Shown: in pieces, positions 23,386 through 57,400 of the stretch
How the letters are laid out: every line of letters starts with the position of its first letter
Position numbering within the stretch: position 1 is the first letter of the stretch
Assembly: GCA_016165875.1 (NCBI GenBank)
Contig: JABBOT010000080.1
Coordinates: 15,222,064-15,286,063 of the forward strand
Reading direction: 5' to 3'
Length of the DNA: 64,000 bases
From: Acanthopleura granulata
Taxonomy: Eukaryota; Mollusca; Polyplacophora; Chitonida; Chitonidae
Made by a program: the position numbers and the translations under genes
The notes under the pieces: generated by a model
What the model was told of the DNA's origin: nothing
The model's input: the letters and a program-made list of their open reading frames with translations, nothing else
Databases searched by the model: none

Positions 23386-24030
23386 ATAACATTTATGCTT
23401 TGAAAGAACGTGTTTATAACCTGCACACAATGTGATTTTCACAATCGGCAGCGTCTGTAACATATGACTTAGTAGCTTACGTCGCGCTGCCATGAGATAA
23501 GAACTATAACCGCATCTGATTTCAACTGGGGACTTATGTCAAACGTCAAGGTATGACAGAAACTAACTGGAACTAGTTGAGTTGGTCATTACACCGTTTT
23601 TACAACATGACCCATCACGTGACCGTGCAAAATGGCCACCAAAAGTCTTGGTCGCGTGGTTTATACACGCTATTCGACAGGCTACTTGTACAGATACTGC
23701 CCACAACTCAGTCGCAGCTTAAGTCTAGCCAGAACTAACCCGCACAAATTCCAGTTGAAGGCAGAAAATAGAACATGCTCGACTATCAAAAACTAATGTC
23801 ACACGATGTCACAGGTAATGTCACATTGCTAGTTACAATTCATCAGTTGCCGATAGACGCCGACTGGTTCCTGAAACTTGTTCTGATTTGATGCAACTGC
23901 GACAAAAGTCAGGCAATGAAATAAGCTGTCCCCACTCCAGGAACGCCAAATATGACGGTTGGAGAATCACTGGCAGTTTTGTTTCCGAAAACTTTCTAAC
24001 ATACAGGCGATCAGTTCGGCAACTACACGA

Positions 24031-24125
24031 CCGTCGGGAAAAAGCCGCGACTAGCGTCCTAAATTTCCGTCTTGAGACTGTCGGGGGAAAACCACGACTA
24101 GCGTCCTGAACCGCCGTCGTGAGAG
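24031..24125. repeat. 47-bp tandem duplication
   Basis: GTCGGGAAAAAGCCGCGACT...CCTAAATTTCCGTCTTGAGA is followed directly by GTCGGGGGAAAACCACGACT...CCTGAACCGCCGTCGTGAGA. Two diverged copies. No coding role seen. Confidence 0.65.
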
Positions 24126-24659
24126 TGGGCATACTACATGACGTTTAGCGTACCGTTGGCATTGTAGAGGTGTATCAATCACAGCACCTGGCGCTTCGTT
24201 TAATATTGGATTATATTTTCCATAAAGATGTATTGAATGATAAAGAGCCAGATGTTTTATATCGCACTAATTAACCAGCCCAAGGGGGTCGTTGTTTGCT
24301 CAGGGCTCATAAACGAAATATTCCTCAGCTCGGCATGAACCACCAATCTAATACATTCAAAGGAAAATACTACCCAGTTGACCCTAAAAGCATCCACGAA
24401 ATTCGCACTCCAATCCGTGCGATTTTACAGAGGGTTGATTAACCTCCTCAGGAATGGTATATATGCGTGCGAGACAGTTAGGTTAATGCTTCAAGGGATG
24501 GAGTATTTAAGAAAAAAAAAAACGATGTAAAGAATGTTAATACACATAAACAGACATAAATCTCCCTGTTGAAGTGAGACATGTCAGAAATAAAGCTGTA
24601 AACAATGTGTAAAAATACACAAACTTTTACAAGATGTTTAAATGCATTCAAGTCTTTCA

Positions 24660-24915
24660 GTTCTATGGTGGACTTTATGAACCATACAGCTGGCGTTTAC
24701 GTACTCTGGCGTTACAAAGACGTCCCACTGTAAACACAACTTTTGGTTAATGTTGGAATATCACTTTTTTATTACCCAAGATTACTTTTAAAAAATGCTA
24801 TAAAAATCACCTATAGACGAATATATCAAAAAAACATGGTGATATAACGTCAGATTACAATGCTACTGACGGAATGTGCAGTATGGTCCATAAAGACCAC
24901 CTTAAAATTTGAACA
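24660..24915. mobile_element. Probable fold-back element, diverged
   Basis: TATGGTGGACTTTATGAACC on the left is inverted as GGTCCATAAAGACCACC on the right (24895-24912). The same GG.CTTTATGGACCAT word occurs inside the 8.3-kb fold-back element, so the two are probably related. Confidence 0.45.
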
Positions 24916-25373
24916 TATGGATGCATTTAATTCAGTGAAACAAAATGCAGTAAAACACTAACTATACATATCTCTACAGCTAATAAACTGAAAACAGTTG
25001 ACTGATCTCTTTATTTGAATCCATCCCAATTTCGTAATTTATATGCCTTTTTCATTTTTTTTGATAGTTTGTGTAAAACAATGCTTTGGGAAGCTATCGC
25101 GCGATTAGGCTGTTGTGCCGGAAAGTTCATAATTGTTAACGCACGATATACCTGTATAAGAATGTCTGTTTTGACGTATAGGCTTTCCATGCAAGTTCAG
25201 CTCCAAGTAGATATAGCTGTGGAATAGTGGTTGGAGCGTCTGCTTCGAGACCGGGAGATCTGGCACAAAAAGACACAGTGTATAGGTATATAAGGATTCC
25301 TTGTGGTCATATGACCGAACAATTGTTCGGTGTGACGTAAAACAGCAAGATGTTCAGGTATTTTTTTTTTTCA

Positions 25374-25565
25374 TCTTCATGTTTTTGTTCATGTCCCGGT
25401 TGTTCATGTTTATTTTCCTGTTCAGGTTTATGTTCATGTTCATCTTGCTGTTCATGCTTTTGTTTATGTTCAGGTTGTTCATGTTCATTTTCCTGTTCAG
25501 GTTTATGTTCATGTTCATCTTGCTGTTCATGCTTTTGTTCATGTTCAGGTTGTTCATGTTCATCA
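25374..25565. repeat. TTCATG-based minisatellite, 75-bp period
   Basis: The word GGTTGTTCATGTT recurs at 25398, 25473 and 25548, giving an exact 75-bp period built from TTCATG-like hexamers. As 75 is a multiple of 3 and the hexamers lack stops, the tract is open in several frames on both strands, which explains the overlapping ORFs here. Confidence 0.9.
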
Positions 25566-25931
25566 TATTCACACACATATCATGTATACATATATACCTC
25601 TACATGATATGTGTCGAAGTGGCGTGCACCAGAAGAACTGGGGGCAGTTTGATAGTACATATTTCAAGCCATCGATATAACAATATGGCATATGTAAATT
25701 CAAGGGTATATATATATCTAAATTGTCTATCAATTATAGATAATGTAGATTTAAAAAATTCCGCACTACTTAAAATTTATAACTCTTCATTTCTGTGAAA
25801 CGCAGGTTCAAATGTTCAAGCCTCTTGTTCAACCATGCAGGTAACTGTTATCTCGTATAATAAGCCCCAAACAGCACTAAATATTCACATCCCCAGGTTT
25901 ACAGTGTACATTCGATTACTGCGAATATTGA

Positions 25932-26160
25932 TTTATTTATTCATTTATTTGATTGGTGTTTTACGCCGTATTCAAGAATATTTCACTTACACCGGGCAGA
26001 TCCCGGTGGAAACCTACGACCATCCGCAGTTTGCTAGTAGACCTTCCCACGTATTGTCGGAGTGGAAGCCAGCATGAGCTGGACTTGAACTCACAACCCT
26101 GGGTGGGAGGCTTCAGGTTATTGCGCTGCGCTAGCCCGGTAACCTATTGAGCCTCTGGGG
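25932..26160 (-). mobile_element. SINE, near full length with internal deletion
   Basis: The order (TTTA)n tail, TTGATTGGTGTTTTACGCCG, TATTTCACTTACACC, ACCATCCGCAGTTTGC, GAGCTGGACTTGAACTCACA (B box inverted) and GCGCTGCGCTAGC to the head end is intact. The CAGCATTATGGTGGGAGG block is missing. Confidence 0.85.
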
Positions 26161-26463
26161 CGGGGGCCTACTGCGAATAAAAGAGAGAAGAGTTGATATT
26201 AGGGCAATGTAGTCTTAGCGCGAAATAGTTATTGCGGGCAAGCCGACTGATTCCTGTAGATTTGTTGGCCATATCAAGCCCTCGGGAGACAGAAGTTTGG
26301 TAAACGAAAGCACTTGTGGATGTGTTAGAGAAATAGTATAGCAAGAGAGTCTTCAAAGTTTGATTTCTCTGTACATAAATAGTATAAGCGACGTATCCAA
26401 ATCATAGTTCACGCTGTCAACCAGTAACATAACACCCTTGATCAGTAGGTTTATATACTCTAA

Positions 26464-26674
26464 TGACCTAAAATTTCTTCCATGATTAAATTACTCATAT
26501 TTTCCTGGTTCTGAGATATCTGCACTGATTTTAGAAACGTTATTTGAGGTTTGTATGGAAGGTGAGATGATACCCTACACTGTGTTTTTCATGTATTTTT
26601 CAGGGTCAAAAACAAATCTTTGTGACATTTTCCTGCGTCAAAAATTGCCCTTTCATGGATGAAATTTTAGGTCA
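26464..26674 (+). mobile_element. MITE with TGACCTAAAATTTC terminal inverted repeats
   Basis: The left end TGACCTAAAATTTCTTCCAT and the right end ATGGATGAAATTTTAGGTCA are inverted copies. The 211-bp body is ORF-free and shares GAGGTTTGTATGGAAGGTG.GATGAT with other copies at 34.7, 35.9, 41.8 and 52.7 kb. Confidence 0.75.
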
Positions 26675-26683
26675 TTTACAGTA

Positions 26684-26740
26684 TTTATTCATTTGCTTCA
26701 TGTTTTAACGCCATACATTCAAGAATGTTTCACGTGAGAT
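26684..26740 (-). mobile_element. SINE tail fragment
   Basis: TATTTATTCATTTG, TGTTTTAACGCCATACATTC and AAGAATGTTTCAC: only the 3' tail of the main SINE, ten bases from the MITE end. Confidence 0.6.
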
Positions 26741-28683
26741 GGTGGATAGCTTTACTGGTGGAGGGAACAAGAGTGAGCACTCTAGACCGTGCAGCGACCA
26801 TTGGCAAGTTACAATTTCCCCATTGCGACGTATGTATACAGATTTCAGCGTCATATTGTCGAACATAAGTAATTTTCTGCCAACATAAGACTGCGCATAA
26901 GGCCAAAGACAGCACCGTCAATCGCTTATACTGTCACGAAGGTCCCACTAGGATTCAGAGCTAAACACTTGTGACATAGGTCGAAATCATCGTGTACATC
27001 ACATGATCAAGCAGATGTTTTCACGCGTGGGAATGTTCACGCCATGTAGGCCTATAAGACTTTTAGTGTATTACTGATACAGAAATAGTAGGGTATTTTT
27101 TACGTCAAACTGCTGAAATGTCACCCTTGTTTCACACGGACTGAAGAGATGACTTGAAAATTTAAGAGGAGCATATTTCAAAGACCGAAAGACGATTTGG
27201 ATAAAAATCTTACATGCTCATGTAGAAGGGGTGTCGTTAATGAAAGACAGGTTTTATTTTGCCTGTTTATGTAGCAAAATTTGACGCCAACAGAAGAAAG
27301 TTTTGACCGATTTCTACATGTGGCACACTCGTGCGTCATTGGTAAAATACTCATCTAAGCTCTAGGTTCAAAAGGTTTTAAGTTTTAACAGCCTAAAATA
27401 AGCTGGACTCTATGTCTCTCCATATGTATTGCATATGGTCGCATCGAACCTGCTAAGGTCAGTCAGTCCTGGCACTTAAGGAACTGATTAACGGAGGTTT
27501 TCAGTTCACAGATACACATGGGTTGGCGTGGATACTCTCGACAACCGCAAATTAGATGAAAGGATATTTTGCACTTTCACGGAACATCTGACTTTTTGGC
27601 TGTCTTTTTCGGGAAACATGATATGTTATTTTGTCAAAATAAATTTAACCTATATAACCAGAAACTGTACCCTGTATACTTGGGGTTTCAGATATATTTC
27701 CTAAATTGCAGTGCACACGTAACAATTATGCATGCATGACATAAAATAGAAACTACTACAGCATAGAGCTCATAACAAGACCATCGACGACACTGTGACA
27801 TTTATCAAAAAAAAACACAACAAAAAACAAAGACGTAACAAGTGAAATGCGGACTTCTTGCCTGCTTACCTCAGATTTACATTACACCTGTTTTGCATAT
27901 GCTTAAATAATAGGAACTGACACGCCCCCTACATATAGCACCATGGCATCGTAATGTGAACTCCAATTCATTAGTCTAAGACGTCGCTGGTCTAAAGTTT
28001 TAGGTTTTATTAAACATTTAAGGGGCCGATAAACATCATTTGTATATACTTCGTTGGAAACTGGTACAGTTAGCGGAAAATATTCCAATATTTCCTAGCA
28101 AGTCCCTCCACGGCTATTTTTAACCACTGACAGCAATTGCACCAACTTTGACCAAGAAACCCATGCGCTGCCTATGTCGATGTCCGCTAGACCTTTCAGG
28201 TCGTGCACACAAAACTTGTCTTTGCCTCCTTATTGGTGAATGCTTACGAAAACAGGCGATTGAAATTCTCAGGCGTTTGTTTAGATTTTATCGATATAAA
28301 CAGTAATTATAGTCCTATACTAGACCCAATTTATCTTCAAGTCATTTTATAGCTACAAAAATATGTTGATGAACTGTGAATAACAGTTGTTCATGTAAAT
28401 ATTGTTTACAAAAGCACAGGTGGAAATGCCCCAGTGGGTTTGGTAGTGAAAAGAGCAAATACTTGTCACGCATGAACGTGTAGAAATTCACTGTGGCGAA
28501 CAGTTACCATATTCTATTAGGTCAGCTTCAAGAGTTCAGGAGGTCTGTCCCGTACACCTGGCGAAAGTCGGTGATTTCCTCTACCTCAGCACTGGTTTCC
28601 TCCAACGGCAAACCTGATCACTGTCGTCTAAACATTTCCGAGCATGACCTTAAACTCCAAATATAGATCATGTCTATGCGTAG

Positions 28684-29118
28684 AGGGCCAAATTATCAAT
28701 TAACATATAATTATCGATATTGGTAACTCATTTATCGCTATAGCTAAATCATTTATTCTGCCCTGTAGTAGCGAAAGGAAGCAAGCGACAAAAGGAATAT
28801 TTTCCAAATTTTGAATGTCCCTACTTCGTACGACTTAAAATATTTTGCAACTTCTAGTTATCCTCTTTTTAGTCAAGTACAAACAGACACTTTGACAAAA
28901 TACTGTTGAAATTGAACATAATTTGCTATCCAGTGTCAAATAAAATTGTTGGTCATCCAAAAATTGAATGTCTCTTGCTTCCTTTTGCCACTGCAGGGCA
29001 ATATTGATATCGGTATAAATCAGTAACCAAAACCGATAAATGAATCACTGATTTCGATAACTGAATTATAGATAACGATAAATACCACTATAATAATTTG
29101 TCAATATCGATAATTCCA
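28684..29118. mobile_element. Fold-back element with ~150-bp arms
   Basis: Left-arm words AATTATCGATATTGGTAACT, TCATTTAT, GCCCTGTAGTAGCGAAAGGA and AGCAAGCGAC are inverted in the right arm (GTCTCTTGCTTCCTTTTGCC, ACTGCAGGGC, ATAAATGAATCACTG, CAATATCGATAATTCC). AT-rich, no ORF. Related ATCGATA-rich words occur near 30605-30690. Confidence 0.7.
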
Positions 29119-30388
29119 CCACTTGAGCCATCTGATCATTTACAGCTTCCCCCTGACATCTCACAATAATTTTGACGGTAAATTTCAAGGTTTTTCCACA
29201 ACTGTGAAAAACACATGAAACTTGCCATATTCTTTACAGGTCTTATACTAATACCTATATCAACTCGGTCATTGTAAATACCGACATTTTCTTCAGACTC
29301 TTAGCAACTTACAGGGAGCAGCCACTGAAATCCATTGCCATAAAGGATACTACATAGAACCCCTCGTAAGCACAGTTTCACATCTTGCCCTCTGTTTCCC
29401 GAACTATTGATCAAATATAACCATGTGTATAAATATTCTGAAAGCTAAATGACTGCTGATCACCGTGAAGCTGTTAAACTTTGCCTAACTTGAATATAAA
29501 TCAAACTAGAGAATGTTTGAAAAAAATCAGAGCTATTTTTGAAAATGCTATTTATTTGCCAATTTTCAAAATTTTAAAATTTTTTGCCCAAGTGGATAAT
29601 TTACTATTTAAACTAAAAACGGTCCAACAGATTATTAATATTCAACTTAGATTGCTCTGAATGACCAGTTAAAAGTTAAAACTTTCAAAAATTAAAAAAA
29701 AATTGATACTTTTATGTCCTGTTACTAATATCTTTTAAACTAGAAAAGATATCAAAAATTTGAGGGACTGTTTTTTTTATTTAAAGTATTTAGCTACATA
29801 TGTGCTAAGCTTCATAGCATTTTGTCGAAAAATAATCTAGAAATAAAAGTATTTCATCACACAAAGGCCTCGAAAATAGAAAGAGAGAAAAAGGCCAAAA
29901 TGTCTGGAGGAGCATTATGTGTGACAAAATTCGTCATTGATTAGTTTGTAAATAAATTTTAATCAAGAATTGCCCTTCCTCCAGTTAAAATGTGAACATA
30001 TCAACCTACTTATGCTAAATTTTAAAACTTATCATGCGTGAATTGGTGTTTTATCTCGGCATTACTGAGCAAGACGTGTTAGAATGTGTTTATAAACCCA
30101 TCAATGGCCCCCTGTGGGATGATTAAGGCTATTGTTTTAGTTAATAGGTCTGCTGGAGTAGTCTGCACAAGCAACTATGCAAACTTTATAGCAGGAGGTG
30201 ATACACATTTACCAGAGGTGTGCCTATTGACAGCAGGTCTTTAGTGAGCTAACCCCCCTAATCAGGGGGAACTATGAAAACACAACTGCCTTGGTTCACA
30301 ACATTTTATACTTTTTGTCAAATTTACGGTATTTAAAATTCAAATTTGGTTTTCATCTTTTAGTGGAAAGATAGGAGAATGGAGAGTA

Positions 30389-30553
30389 TTTATTTTATTT
30401 ATTTATTTGATTAGTGTTTTACGCCATGTTCAAGAATATTTCACTTATACGACGGCGGCCAGCATTATGGTGGGAGGAAACCAGGTGAAACCCACGACGT
30501 ATGGCCGGAGAGGAGTCCAGCATGAGCTGGAGGCTTCGGATATTTACCGCTAA
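30389..30553 (-). mobile_element. SINE, internally shortened
   Basis: (TTTA)n, TTGATTAGTGTTTTACGCCA, GAATATTTCACTTATACGAC, GGCGGCCAGCATTATGGTGG and CAGCATGAGCTGGAGGCTTC. The B-box region between GAGCTGG and AGGCTTC is deleted. Confidence 0.85.
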
Positions 30554-31104
30554 CTGTACCAGTTTCCATCAAGGAATCTTTACATCATAAATCCATGCCA
30601 TTTGTCGATATCAAGAAATCATGTATCGACATCAATAGATGATTCATTGATACCGATAAATCATTTTTAATGTGTTTATTGATATCGAGAATTCTAAACT
30701 AAATATCAATTTTGTATCATAAAGCTTAAATATACTTTCTTTATTTCTGGCTAGAATACCCAAAACAAATTCTTCACCGAAGATCTCTCTAGCAACAAAA
30801 CATTTTCCAGTATACATGAGTCTGTTTCACTGCACAGTCCTGGTAAATATCTATAGTTTTAAAAGCAAAACCTTACGTGAAAGCCTAGTGAAATGTAAGA
30901 CAAAACAGCAAGTGGGACGCAGCAAAAGTTTTCTAAAACTGTATTCAAAACAGAGTAAGAAGTTAAATGAAAAGTTGCACTAAAATCGACAAAATATAGA
31001 GAACAACATCTGAGTCTTTCAAAAGCAAGCTGCAGAGAGTTTCAAAGAATATAAATAAAATATATAAAAGAGATGACATGACTAAAATACATGACGCCTT
31101 GAGC

Positions 31105-31335
31105 AAGAGAACTTGGTCTCGTCGTGCCGATTGTTTCATCACCAGTGAGGTCAGGAGTTCGATTCTCGGTCTCCTTGTTTCCGCTGCGGGTTATAGAAGT
31201 CATGTTTGTCTGTTTCCTGACGTAGGTAGGTGGTTTACTCCATTTGTCCCGGTTTCCTGGGCCTATAAATGTAACCGCCGTCGTAATAAGAGGAAAATTC
31301 TTGAGGGCGACGTAGCAAACCAGTCAAATGAATAA
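31105..31335 (+). mobile_element. Variant tRNA-headed SINE
   Basis: Contains a B-box-like GAGTTCGATTCTCGG, then a body related to the main SINE tail (CCCGGTTTCCTGGGCC, AACCGCCGTCGTAATAAG, AAAATTCTTGAGGGCGACGT) and an AATGAATAAA end. It seems to be a separate subfamily. Confidence 0.55.
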
Positions 31336-32592
31336 AAAAATCTAAAACTTAATGTTTTCCCACATATTAAGGTCAGTAGTTCTTCAGTACTTTCTCTCTG
31401 AGAATTAACCCACAGCATACATTTTCCGATCACCCTTTCTAAGAGTTAAATGAACCCATGGTTCAAACAATTCTGTGCTGGGGGTGTAGTTTTCTTTCTT
31501 TGTACTGGGACCTCGATGTTTCTACACTCAAAATATTCGGAACAGAATTTTGCACCGTCTGATATAATTTGCAGATTAAACATATTACTTTAGCCTTGGT
31601 TTGCTCATACAAGATTTACCTGGTCCGTCTAGCCTAATTATTCTATCCTCTCATGCATTTCCAACGTGTATAGTCCGGAGGTCAATTAATGCTTCCTGTC
31701 CCTGGTTTACCTAGATGTGTAAGGCAATGTTCCTTTGCCCACGCCGTATACAGGATCGACGTTTACAAACGTGTTCTGTCGACGTTAAAACGGAATATCT
31801 GGGCCGTATGCTCGACCATGATCACGTACTAATGCTACGTAAATCGGTACGTTTTACCGCTCTACACTATACATTGCATAACCGGTAAATGAATACGTTA
31901 CTGAGTGTAAAATTGTACCGTACCGTATCATTTTCACATTATAAGTTACCAGTATCGAGTAGGCCTAATTACTTTATATTGACTTTCCTGGGGCTACTTG
32001 AAAATGGTTCATCACAAAGATGCGTAATATCTAGACTGCAGTGCGGTGAAGAAGTTCGCATTCGGTGTCAGTGATATCTTTTTGGAGTGTTATTTGCTTG
32101 TGCAGGTAGGCCCTGCGTTACGTCGTCGAGAGAAAGTATAATTAACATAAAATACTGTGTACAGGTGATCAACAGCCTTATCGACACGTGTCGGTGACCT
32201 CGTTGTTCAGTGTGTATGGGCTACACACGGGCTTATGTAGGCTACTGAAACATCTTGAAGGGGCTTATGTGCATTTTTGTCTGTTTTATGATAGGTTAAG
32301 AAAATGACATAAATACTTGAAAAGACTGTTTACACCACAAGAGAGAATAAACAGTGGCCATAATCATTTAACAGTGGCATCGAAGTCCATGGGTTAAACG
32401 ACACCATGCACAGGTCGACACACCTGTTCAAGTACAGGAGTTCTTTAGTGCCGTGAGGTAAATTAAGTCTATGTTTGCGTGGAAAGCGACAACAGTCTGA
32501 CATTTCGGTAAATTTTAACTCGTACTAAATTTATTGAGGTTATCGATTGGCAGTAATGTCGGTTTTCTCCTTAACGTACTAATATTTTACAA

Positions 32593-53251
<20,659 letters not shown>

Positions 53252-54383
53252 TAGGGTCCCTAGGCCCGTAGTGCAAGAATTACATGTATGCTGTAAATAA
53301 GGTGTGAATCAAACAGTGTTTGTGTGGTGTGCAGGTTGTGTGGGGTTAACACACCTGTTGTTACAGGACAGGAGAGGCTTGAAGAGACAGTGCAGCAGGT
53401 AAGGCACAGGACACAAACTTTAACACCCCGTGGTAGTGTACTATACCTGACCTTCGAGCTGAAGTCAACTGAAGTTGAAAATCAAAATTCTGATTGCCTG
53501 TTGAATTCAGCCCACATGGAATGTGTTGGAAAGAAACAAAGATCACTACATCTGACATAATCTTAGCTTATGCTGCAGGCAGGGTGCCTGAGATGCGTGG
53601 CATTTTGCTTGTGGTGTCTCATGTTTCATTTTGCTGTATTACCACATAAACTTGTAACTTAAAATGTTAATTTATCAACCTTGTGAAAATGTTGACAGAA
53701 ATATCAGTTATAAAGGTAACAGTTCATGCAAGCAAAATATGTTCTGCATGGTTATATATATATATTATATATGCTGCTCAGTTTTGCAATCATTTTTACA
53801 TGTCTTGCCAGTTTTATTGCACTTTGTGGATACGTCAGTTTGTCAGTAATAGGACATTATGCCCTTGCAGCTTCATATATGTCAGGTTTGTGTTTCTCTA
53901 TAAGCACTTGAGAGTGAGAAGTCAGGATGAATGTGGTCAAGGGACCTTTCTTAAGTCACCAGAGCACTTGGTGAAAATTCTATGTTGGTGGTTGGAGGTT
54001 AAAAAGCTGTAGTTGTGACAAATCTGCAATTAAAATGTCTAAAATAGGCATACCTCACTCTAACACTGTTATTCCTAAAAACATGATTCGGTGTTACTTG
54101 ATGTTGTGTTATGTTGCGGTAAGACTTAATCATTCATTTATTCATTCATTATAACAAGATCACAAATGTGTCCCCCAAATTTTTCACAATATTCTTCTTG
54201 CCCACATCTGTACCTACTTTCAGAAGTGAAAGTGAAAGAAACCTTCTTACTTTAAATCTTCTCTATGCACGGTGACTTGTAGTTACCATGTAATTATTCA
54301 GTGAAACCAACAAGATTACCCTGATTTATGTGTCACAGGCTTTCAGTGGCTAAGAGACTTCATATAATGTGCACCACTTAAGT

Positions 54384-54487
54384 AACACATGGTTTCCTTC
54401 CACCATAACGCTGTAATGCGGGTCGCACTCATGTGAGTGAAGTATTCTAGAGAATGGTGTAAAACACCAATCAAATACATGAGAAAT
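54384..54487 (+). mobile_element. SINE, 5'-truncated
   Basis: GGTTTCCTTCCACCATAACG, GTGAGTGAAGTATTCTAGAG, ATGGTGTAAAACACCAATCA and an AAATACATGAGAAATAA end, the 3' part of the main SINE. Confidence 0.8.
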
Positions 54488-57400
54488 AACTTACATATCA
54501 GGAAGATCTGTTCCCCCAACAATAACCGAGTGTTGTGATGAAGAAAAGATGTACATTGTATTAAAGACTAATGTGGACTGATGTTAGTATTGCCAATAGT
54601 ATTAGGATTGATGTTTACATGTAGTTCATAGTGTGATTAATAATGAAAGAGGTCATAGTGTAGACAGGCCTGGGTCTCCTTATTCCACATAACATGTATG
54701 TGTCTTTTTTGTAGACAAGTACTGTGTGATTTGCATAGTGGATATAGGAACATAGAATCATGGATAATTGACTTGCCCAAAGGCTACATCACTCTCTGGC
54801 ATATCAGGTAGCCAGGGTGTTTAAAAGAAAGGACAATGGTGGACCAGATGTATATATGTAGTGATAAAGAATCGCATTCATAATTCAAAACATTTCACTT
54901 TTTATATTTGTGATGTAGGATAACCGAAATTCCGCAGTTCAAAGTATGCGGAAACGCCCTGGTATGGAAAATCAGACAGGCCACTATGCTCTTAGTTTTA
55001 GCCAGTCACGGGAGATATATTTCTGTGACCCAAGAAGGCATCTGTTTCCACGTGATGTCACATGTACCTAGCTCACCATATTAACGTAGAAGTAGCTGTT
55101 AAATCAGCTGTTTTCGAGACAATTCTGATATACTTTAAAGCCATTTTCAGTGAGAAATCATAGTATAATATTACACGGGTTATTCCATAATGCAGAGGCC
55201 TTCGATTGTAATAATAAAGGGGACCTACTTCACGCACAAAGGAGTGTCTGGCGTGCCATACTGACAAGCGTAGGGTATGGATGATGTGACTTCGTGTTTC
55301 TGGTTTCTCTAAAATGGCACAGTCCATGACCTCGGAAGGATTCCTGATTAAAAGGTGATTTGTAGAGTTACCAAACACGTCATAAGAAATGCCTGTGTCT
55401 TCTGAAATAACTTTGATTATATTTTTGTTGTCTTTTCTTTAAATGTAGTTTTACAAGCTGAATGCAAAAAGTTTCAGCATGCTTGTTTTAGAAATGGAGA
55501 TAGGTTATACTATGTAAGGAAAGTAGGGGATATTTTATTAAATGAACCACAGATATAAATATTCAATATATTTAATTACAGAAAACAATTTATCTGTAAC
55601 ATTGAGACATTTGATTGAGGAACTGGTCTGAGCACAGCTTTTTGCTGTGGCATATTTAATCAGTCATTTGTCTGGAAAGTCATACAGACAAGTTTGAAAT
55701 CAACTCTAGCTGAGTTACATGAGTGCACCGTTTGCAAAAATCCTGCATGCTACTGGTGGTTTTTTGACAATTATCGTGAGACATTATCACCGATAGCCTA
55801 ACTGTTCTATGTTCATTTGCGTCGATCTGGTTGTAGTTTCAAGAATATAAACACAAATCGGAATATCCCGTACTTTTTTTTGAATAGCATATGACAGAGA
55901 TCTGCTGGCCACATTAGTTTTGTCTGATATTGTTTTAATAATGAGGAAGTTTTTATTTTAAGGTTTGTCATTTCTGCTGCTACAAAGTGTTGTGGTTTTT
56001 GGAAGTTGAAGACCAGGTTCAGAGTTGGGTTGTTTTTTCAGATGTAGAGGTTTATGTCTGTGATGGTAGAGGGAACATTTGTATGTGTCTGAATATATTG
56101 GTTTGTATTATAATGTTGTCTTACTGTTATGCTGTCAAGTGCTTGTTGTGTTGGGGAAGGGGCAGGGGTATCATGTATCTCATGCTGTGCACCTTCACAC
56201 CTCGCCAACTGTTAAAACTTTCGTTGTTATTCAATGGAATAACCCATTGCTCAATTGAAATGCCGTGTCAAATTTATATTGCTCTTGTACTGTAGTTTTA
56301 AACAGTGTGCGCAAATCGACAGTGGTCAGTACTCCACACAGTATGTTGCCACAGCAGTCAGTGTTATGTGCACACATACATGCAAATTACAGATAATATA
56401 TGTATTCACTTGTGAAAGATTCTAATCCTTGTCAGATAGGTCAGCAGACTTGCTGCTACAGGGGTTCTTGCTGCTTACTGTAGTAATAATGAATCCCCTG
56501 TCCATCAGTCTAGAATGAATCTCTCTCTGGTCTTTTTCGTTGGAGCCCTTTTCACTATTGTTTGATTTGGTACTCGTGTGTTAATATGCACATGTTTTAT
56601 GTAGTATCTGAGTGAATTGGTTTTATGTGCAGAACTTATTTCTGAACTTCTTGTATAAAATATTAGGTATGAGTAGGGTAGAAGTCTGTCTTTTGAGAGA
56701 GAGTTTGACAGAACTCTACTGTTGTGCTTTATATATAGTGAATGGATGAGACAAGTTACAAGTACAGCTGACGCACCTTTGCTTTTATATGTTTAATTGT
56801 GTAGTAATCGTATATTTATACATATAGCATACTTCAGACAGCACGGTTTTAAAAATCTAAGAGCAATAGTTTTGTCACGGGCCGGTATTCATGTGATACA
56901 CGGAAAGACAAATGGAAAGACAATCAGTCTTCCCGCAAAGAATGGATTTAACAGAAGATTTTTTTTTTATTTATTTATGTCTTGTTCGGCAATATGCCAC
57001 AATATTGAAAGCACCGTACTTTGAATTTCATCCACAGTATCATATTTTTGTGTTAGTCAACAAGGACTGCAGGACTTCGTCAGACTAGTGTTACATATAT
57101 TTTATTGATAACCAAGAAAAACAACAAAAAAGAAAGGAGATTAAAATGTAATTTTTATGTATGTTGTTGTTGTAATATCTGGTCACAACTTCATCCAGCC
57201 TTCTGGGTATAATTTAATGCGACTGCTTTTCTCTGGTTACCATCTTTTACATGCCCTGTTCAAAGTGATCTGTAATTTAGCCCAACCTAGTATTTAAATC
57301 CATTTTGTAAATATCAGACAAAGTTGGTAGGAATTTAAATTATACAGTATGTGTACTGATTATATCAAATGTGATAATGACTGAAATCTGCTAAATGTTA

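Larger units (their letters stand above)
22009..32592. other. Long intergenic repeat-rich stretch
   Basis: 10.6 kb without a recognisable gene. It holds fold-back elements (22.85, 24.7 and 28.7 kb), a MITE (26.46 kb), SINEs (25.9, 30.4 and 31.1 kb), a 47-bp tandem duplication (24.03 kb) and a minisatellite (25.4 kb), each listed separately. Open frames in it show no family resemblance. Confidence 0.5.

Noticed and set aside
25301..25798. 165-codon hydrophobic plus-strand frame
   Set aside because: Most of it is the TTCATG minisatellite, open in several frames on both strands, with no flanking splice or homology support.
55073..55378. 101-codon minus-strand frame
   Set aside because: No family resemblance; the region looks like diverged repeat DNA.
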